From: Micromussa lordhowensis
Lineage: Eukaryota > Cnidaria > Anthozoa > Scleractinia > Lobophylliidae
DNA length: 64,000 nucleotides
Direction: 5' to 3'
Assembly (NCBI GenBank): GCA_964020085.1
Contig: OZ026607.1
Span: 16,033,422-16,097,421, forward strand
Positions 54,281-64,000 of the stretch are shown piece after piece. The translations under genes were made by a program, and so were the position numbers. A model generated the notes under the pieces. The model saw only the letters and a list, made by a program, of their open reading frames with translations. It did not search any database and was not told the DNA's origin. Positions within the stretch are counted from its first letter, which is position 1, and every line of letters starts with the position of its first letter.

Positions 54281-56640
54281 TTTTCGAGTTAGCCTCCAGC
54301 CTTGTGAAATCAACTGTAAGACCCCTATAACCTCCAGCTCCGAGAAATTGAGAGCGAATAAACTAGTTCTAACAAAATTACTTCAAATAATTAACAATTA
54401 TTGGACGAACTGAAGTTGAGAAAATATCGTCCTTTTTCAGTGGCGAGCAGATCAATTGTTTGCCGAAGCCGAAGGCTAAAGCAAATAATTGAACTGCGAG
54501 ACACTGACAAAGCACGATATTTTGCGGTAATTGTTTTATCATTCGATCACCAAGTTTGTTTTCTTATTTAAATCAATCTGACAGCTCAGGGAAGCGATCC
54601 GCTATTTTTCTTACAATTACGCATGAGCAGAACATTATCAGTTGCAGCAAAACACATTTCGACGGTACTACGCATAAGCGGACCATTATTTGTAGGCAGT
54701 TATTGCTGGTCACGTGGTGGGCTCTTGGCCAATGAAACGGAAGAAAAAAACCCGCATCGAATGATGATGGCTGATGGTGTACGATAGCTCAGCCAATCAG
54801 ACTACAGCGTTTCCATTGAGAATGGTTAGAGCAATATATTCTAATTTCGGGTGGCTTTTTGGCCTCAGGTTAAACAATTGTTATCAATACAGGTAACGCT
54901 GCATTTTGATGATGGTGCGGTACGTGCCAAAAACCTAAATGCGACTGTCACGAATTAGTGATGTTCGGAGTCCGCGATGTCAACAACAGTGTTCAAAAAG
55001 GTACTGAGTGTTTATACAAACGCTATCAAACGTTAAGTCTTCTTAGTCAGAGCCTGACGAGGAGCAAAGTTGAACTCAGAGCTGTGAATCCACGGCTTGC
55101 GCCCTATATTTATTTAACTCATATATGCACCTGACTTGGCGAATAACGTTAAGTGTCAATGTTTACAAACGTTTTCGACAATTACTGACGTTGATTTAGT
55201 TCTTTTTACAAGTCAAACAGGAAACGCGATGGCCTCAATCCCAGCGGGTTCCAATGAATTTTCTTCTCACACGCTGGTCTATTACTAATAACTACATACT
55301 GTGAGAGCAAACTTTGCAAATTTAGTTCAAACATGAGTCGGATCGACTTCACTTCTGTCTCCCTGCATCTCTTTTCCCGCGGCGCAGCTTTCTTACACCA
55401 ACTGATGCACGGAGACGGAGATTCCCAAAAGGCCTTTTTATTAACCAGGCCAGGCTAAACCACACAGGTTCAAAAGAGTTCCATTAATATACACCACAGA
55501 CTATTACTAAATGTTCTTTAATTCAGTTGCATAGTGGGCTAAACAAACGTATACTAGTGGTTGTACGTGACAATGCTGGCTTATGATGCAGTAAACAGGC
55601 TGTCAGTAATTTTGAAGGATCTGGACGGAGGCGTTTTTTAGAGACACCACCTTCAAGTTGATTAATCTGAAGTTGATTAATCTGAAGGCTGAAGTTTTTA
55701 GAGCAAAACAGTGCCTAAAAATGTTATGTACTTAACGCTTAACCAACGAGAACGAACGAGTCTCACAGCTGTTGGTGAACCAAATTTACATTTCTTGCTT
55801 GGTGTACTTAACTTTCAAGCCAGTTAAATGTATCAGGCAAGAAACGTGGAAAACCTTTGTAATGCTTCCTGTGTCAAGGGTAAAAAAAAAATACAATTAC
55901 AACTCTTAGTGCAAAGTTCGCCAACGTATCACTGACAACACTAGAAAGTAAACGACTTACTAAATGGTCCTCAGTTTTAGTTATATTGTTCAGTATATTC
56001 TTTCTTAAATTAAACGAGCTAAAAGTACGCATATTGTCTCCAAGGCAGTGCCTTATGCATGATCATCTTGGAAACGTGTCTAAATATTTTCTTTCCTTTT
56101 ACCGCTCATAGCATACATTAATACTGATCACATGTAATTAGTAAATTGATTTTCTGTCTGTACTCAGTACTGTACTATTTTCTGTCTGGATTTACTAGGA
56201 ATCAGTATCATATTACAAATACCGTATACGAGCGATTGTTTCTCAGGTCTTCTCAGGGTTTCTAATTCTAGCTGTTCTGAATTCTATAACACCTGATATC
56301 ACAAATAAATTTAAATCATCGTCCCATTTAAACGTTGTAAATTATGGATGATGTTTGTAACTATCTGCGGCTCATGGTTGGCTGGCGAATTAATGGTGAT
56401 GAACTGTTTCTTGGAGTGAATGAGGACAAATAATAACTGCAAACATATTTTGAACTTACACGAGACACTCAGTCGAACAACTTTACCAATCGCGAGGACT
56501 TATTTTAACTCTTCGTACAATCATGCTGTTTCTAACGGTGACAAGTTTTAATCCGATAAGCGAACTTAAACAGAATCGCAAATTTATGAAAGTGAGGTCT
56601 TTTTAATTCGTCGTTCGCGTTACAAGTTATCAAAAGATTG
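54281..56640. other. Stretch without a supported gene
   Basis: No gene can be supported. Seen only: a possible small exon near 54960-55000 (ATG..., then gtactg), a 13-bp duplication TTGATTAATCTGA at about 55658-55685, and scattered short inverted repeats. Confidence 0.4.
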
Positions 56641-56647
56641 TCTGGCG

Positions 56648-56751
56648 ATGCCGAAACGAGTACACAAGCAGACCAGTTTGAGGCGAATACAAGAACATGG
56701 TGGAGCGGCAGAAGATAAATCCAATCGCAATGGATCAACGCCAAAAAAACG
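56648..56751 (+). CDS. Possible first coding exon of an unrecognised gene
   Basis: An open frame from ATG (56648) reads MPKRVHKQTSLRRIQEHGG, then AAEDKSNRNGSTPKK, and ends at a good donor (C|gtaagcg). The basic, Ser/Asn-rich composition is like a real N-terminus. I could not find a matching next exon downstream; a possible partner, at about 57750-57788 just before gtaagaaat, is too short to judge. Confidence 0.25.
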
Positions 56752-56979
56752 TAAGCGCGCATATTATCTGTGATAACATGACTTAAATGGAAAATTAGCT
56801 GTTCTTTGAAACACTTGAACTGCAAAGAGTTGATATCTCGGTGGTTAAATATAAAATGTTTTAACGATGATCCTGCTCCTATACGTTGGATCAATAGTGA
56901 TCTAATCGGCTTCACAAATAAAATGAAGAATACACGATAGAGGCAGAAACCGTGTACTATACTTCGGCTATACTATACG

Positions 56980-57022
56980 TGTACTATATTTCGGCTGGCC
57001 AAACCAGCCTTCTTCAGGTACA
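56980..57022 (-). ncRNA. Hammerhead-ribozyme-like motif, minus strand copy
   Basis: Mirror image of the motif at 57077-57119. Read on the minus strand it has TGTAC, CTGAAGA, a 6-bp stem II (GGCTGG/CCAGCC), GAAA and TATAGTACA in order. Together the two copies make the arms of a palindrome of about 145 bp. Confidence 0.55.
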
Positions 57023-57076
57023 ATGGAAAATTTTGCATCAGGACGTGTTTTTGCATCGGGATGCAAAATTTTCCAT

Positions 57077-57119
57077 TGTACCTGAAGAAGGCTGGTTTGG
57101 CCAGCCGAAATATAGTACA
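57077..57119 (+). ncRNA. Hammerhead-ribozyme-like motif, plus strand copy
   Basis: The conserved core is present: CTGAAGA (57082-57088, CUGANGA), stem II GGCTGG/CCAGCC with loop TTTGG, then GAAA (57107-57110). Stem I can form between TGTAC (57077-57081) and GTACA (57115-57119). Stem III would be very short (TAT after GAAA), the layout I know from hammerhead motifs of Penelope-like retroelements, with cleavage predicted after A57114. Activity is not shown by sequence alone. Confidence 0.6.
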
Positions 57120-57847
57120 CGTTCAAAAAAACATTCTACGTTGTGTCGGTTTCTGCCTTTATATTCTTCTTTTAAATATAAAAGCTGTTATGTGTTATAT
57201 CTGTCTGATGGTATGGTTCGTAAACCAACTTTCAGGCACGTGCATATCTTGCAACTTTGCGCGACTTTACATGTTAAGTCAAAGAATTATAATGGCTTCC
57301 TTTTCCGTGGTGGAATTTTATTTTGCGAACTAGTTTTTTTATCTCAAAAATATGGTGAATATCCCCTATTTAACTTCTTTTCCTGGTTTCCGAGTTTTTC
57401 TCTTTTCTAATCCTTCGTAAATTTTTGAGGCACAAAGCGTCGAAAACGAATATCAGTTTCAGCCATTGAATTATTAAACTTGTCCTTAGTGACCAGAAAA
57501 CTACATTATTCAGTTTGGCGAAAACGCGACTAGATATTCATATGTATAATTTATAATGGCCAATATATATTTCTTTACCCAGCAAGATAAGTTTAACGCT
57601 TGTTCTGTATTGCGTTAAAATTATTTTTTCTGGCGGTCATAACGGACGCCCCCAACGGAGACACTGTCACCAGGGAATAATCATGCGAAAAGTAGAGATG
57701 ACAATACGCTAACGATGGTCGGTATCTATTAAAAAAACTGTTTCGTTGAGAGCCGACCAGGTGCTATGTCGCTGAGTTTATTGGAAGGTAAGAAATTAAG
57801 TTAAAGCAAATATAGTATGTCAACCGTCTAGTGTTCACTCACACCTT

Positions 57848-58077
57848 AAGGCTCCGTTCAAACTTCGCTGGAGAAATTTGAAAACAGCGTTTTCAATTTG
57901 AAACGTATCAAATCCGACCGCGCGCGCAAAGCCCGCGTTTGCAAATTCCTCCTGTTTGAAGAGCGTTTTGGAAAAGCTCCGTTTGCGTGACAGATTAGTG
58001 TGGACGGTAGGCCTAACCGTAGAAATAAAGTTGCATTTTCAAATTTCTCCGGCCGCGTTGTGTGGACGTACGGAGCG
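57848..58077. mobile_element. MITE family B, third copy
   Basis: Starts GGCTCCGTTCAAACTTCGCTGG and ends TTTCTCCGGCCGCGTTGTGTGGACG; it has the same internal GACGGTAGGCCTAACCGTAGA and TTGAAGAGCGTTTTGGAAAAG as the 21.4 and 25.0 kb copies. Confidence 0.6.
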
Positions 58078-59063
58078 AATCAACTAGCCTTTAGCCGGTT
58101 GACATAATTTGCCGCGCAACTTTCTGTGAGTCTACCGCTGCGTCGTGTTGTCGCGTCTTTAAAAACGGAAACATAAGCTACGGAAGTCTGCTTTTTGTTA
58201 TACGGATAAGCCGAACATACAAAAACCATACCGTTAAGTTACAAATGCAGGTACATTTTTTTCGAGTGAAACCATACAACCTCGTACTGATGTCCCGGGT
58301 ACATGGTTATCTCGGCATGAATGACAGCTTTACATATACAACAAGTTAAACAACATGAAAACATAAGATTTTCCTTTGTCCCATCCACGCAACCAGCTGA
58401 GTTTTTCACTTTTTAACATAAAAACACTTGTAAGCAATATTGTAACTTAATTTTATATCACGAGTAAATCGTAACAGCTCGTTATTAGCCTTTTCTCCTT
58501 TTTTCGGGGGGGGGGGGGGGGGGTAAGTAGAGGATGCTTAAGGCTTTACGGAGAACGATTGTGTTATTTGATGACCCCAAAAGTCTTCTTGAAAAAAGCT
58601 AAAATTACTTATCTTTAAACTCACAGTACCGATCAGTAATCAAGCTATTAGCTATCAATTATTGTTGTTACGGAATATATTGTTGTTAGATTTAGAACTG
58701 TTGTTACGGTAAGGTAAATGACTTTTTATCATCCTTTAAGAAATCTGGTCGGCTTCGGAGTGAATTTCGACCTACAAGCTACATATGAAGCTAGCTAATT
58801 CAATTTTTGAAACTGATTTTCACGGGCAGCTCGAAGTTTGAGTTTGAAAGTTAGCAGATACAGACTAGTTAGTCTAGATATTCGTCTTCATATTCAGGTT
58901 AACCTAAATTCCAAGATCGTGGTTTATTTGTTTGTAAATGTAATTTTGAGATTTTTCATTCGATTTAAAAGTTATTTATATCGTAAAAAGTGGCCTCTGC
59001 AAACCTGATTGAAACTTCGACTTCATTTTCGTGCTCGAGGGTCTTCCTGCAATTTTGCGTGGA
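58078..59063. other. Stretch without a supported gene
   Basis: No gene seen. A G run of about 19 bases lies at about 58506-58524. Confidence 0.4.
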
Positions 59064-59064
59064 A

Positions 59065-59166
59065 GGACCTTGGTGGTACCCTGGATACCAGAGGTTTTTC
59101 TCGCGTTGTACGACACCGGAAACCGCGCAAGAAAAACCTCTGGTACCCAGGGTACCTTGGTGGGTG
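59065..59166. mobile_element. Short foldback with CCAGAGGTTTTTCT arms
   Basis: GGTACCCTGGATACCAGAGG then TTTTTCTCGCG on the left faces CGCGCAAGAAAAACCTCTGG then TACCCAGGGTACC on the right, with about 20 bp between. Confidence 0.75.
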
Positions 59167-60421
59167 TGGTAACAAACTTGGAGTGCGTTTGCTCTGACAG
59201 TAAGTAGTCTAAAATCTTTACAGAAGCAAATCGTGACACAGTTCAGTTTCACTTCTATGCCTTTACTCTCGTTCAACGAAGTTTTCACACAGGTTCCGTT
59301 TACGAAACCAAGTGATATTTCGACCGTTTCCACTCTCAATCCAGTTGTCTGTGTTCTTGTTTGTTAAATGTTTCAACCGCTGGAGACTTTGGTTATATCA
59401 CGCTACAGTTGCAATTTTCCGCTCTATGAGAGAAGCCAGGTCAAAATAATATAGGGAGTCCTGTCACTGGCCATACACGCAGTCAAATATAACATGCTAA
59501 TTTCAAACTTTGCGCGGTTCTCGTGTGTGTTACAAGTAAAATAATTGCAGAGAATACTGAATAGATAAGACCTCCCTCTAGAGACATTTACTGTCGCTAC
59601 TTCTATCCAGTTTGGACGGTTTGTTTTCCCATTGTAGACCACGTGATGATACTCTTGAGAATTCTTGCTTTCAAATTTTCAAATAGTCGCGTGTATATGA
59701 ATGAATAATTTTAAGATGGACAAAAGAAAAATTCTCCAGAGAATACCACTTGTTCTACAATGGGAAAACAAACCGCCCAAGCTAAAGAGGTCTATTCTTT
59801 TGTGCGTAACTGAACTGTTGCAAACTACATGAAGACTAGACAGAAAAAATTCCATTGCATCGCTCGAAAGAGCAAGTTTTGTGAAGAGCCTGGGTACCAG
59901 TTAAAAGCGGACCAGATGCCGCGAAAATTCGCGAACGCGGATATCAAAATATTTCTGAGCATAGAGCTCTCGCCTAATTCTATCTTTATTTGATTTTTTA
60001 AGTGATCTAAAAAATGCTGCAACAGACCACTACAGCTCTTTATAGTTCAAGCATATACCTGTTATGTTCGTAAATTGGCATTGATGCATGTTAATCGCCA
60101 GCGTTGCATATCTACATTATCGAAAGCTTCGCTTGCCGCTGTGCGTAAACTGCAAGAGACTTTGAGATGGAGAAAGGCGTTTTACGGCGAAGACGGATTC
60201 GACCTGTGTGACAACCCTTTAGGACGAAAAAATAAGCTTTTTTGGCTCACTTTTTCGTAGTCTACGAAGTAAAAGTTGCCATGAATATTGGATATTCATT
60301 CACGCGGGAAGAACAGCTGTATGGTAAAGATTAGAAACGCTTGTTTGTAAGCCATTATTGTTAATTTTGATACCGATTTTAAGTTAATTTTGAGTTAATT
60401 TATCCGTCTTTTTCTGTAGCC
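59167..60421. other. Upstream region of the class III myosin gene
   Basis: No other gene is supported. This stretch should hold the promoter and 5' UTR of the kinase gene starting at 60422; no clear TATA box was picked out. Confidence 0.4.
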
Positions 60422-63968
<3,547 letters not shown>

Positions 63969-64000
63969 GTAAGTAATTTTTCTTGAATTTTTTAAAACAT

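Larger units (their letters stand above)
56941..57166. mobile_element. Foldback remnant of Penelope-like type
   Basis: The arms of about 62 bp (56978-57039 and 57060-57122) are exact inverted copies. A further outer pair, AGGCAGAAACCG and CGGTTTCTGCCT, lies at about 56941 and 57149. A partial extra copy of the 3' half of the motif is at about 56951-56969. No reverse transcriptase or GIY-YIG frame lies nearby. Confidence 0.6.

Overview
The window looks like nuclear DNA of an invertebrate animal, most probably an anthozoan cnidarian such as a stony coral. The reasons are GT-AG introns of several hundred bases to several kilobases, animal-only gene families (DNAJC10/ERdj5, DAP1, class III myosin, CH-filamin), a DZIP3-type HEPN protein of the kind I know as expanded in corals, and a very high density of short foldback/MITE-like repeats. 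The organism assignment is inference. Nothing bacterial, no CRISPR array and no ordinary functional tRNA or rRNA gene was seen. | Layout. 1-2032 (-): the 5' end of an ERdj5/DNAJC10 homologue that leaves the window on the left, with a possible XBP1-type site upstream. 6229-14604 (+): a two-exon gene for a CH-CH-filamin-filamin-SH3BGRL/glutaredoxin-like protein of 646 aa; its 6.4 kb intron holds foldback repeats and a tRNA-derived SINE. 18212-26032 (-): a seven-exon gene for a 211-aa coiled-coil protein of unknown function. One of its introns carries nested MITEs plus a 5'-truncated LINE with a 13-bp target duplication, and another is mostly a foldback element that abuts the splice donor. 27937-37744 (-): a ten-exon gene for a 1032-aa secreted prolyl-oligopeptidase-like serine hydrolase. 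38216-39306 (+): the DAP1 homologue, head to head with the hydrolase about 470 bp away. 40787-42248 (-): a four-exon gene for a 134-aa orphan protein; a decayed direct copy of its first three exons lies at 50.8-52.0 kb. 45791-47629 (-): an intronless HEPN protein (RNxxxH) with a TPR-like helical C-terminal half. 47.7-59.2 kb: mostly foldback repeats, including a frame-broken unknown gene, a RecQ-like helicase fragment caught between inverted arms, a 550-bp foldback, and an inverted pair of hammerhead-ribozyme-like motifs of the Penelope-retroelement type. 60422 to the right edge (+): five exons encoding the kinase domain of a class III myosin, which continues past the window. | The host genes have unrelated household roles (ER folding, actin crosslinking, TOR/autophagy-linked DAP1, actin motor kinase, secreted hydrolase) and do not form one pathway. 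The most unusual content is the CH-filamin-SH3BGRL fusion, the HEPN-TPR protein, the mirrored ribozyme motifs and the way foldback elements have built introns. Exon structures were worked out by eye from splice signals and reading phase; each multi-exon gene listed at confidence 0.75 or more keeps one open frame through all its junctions.
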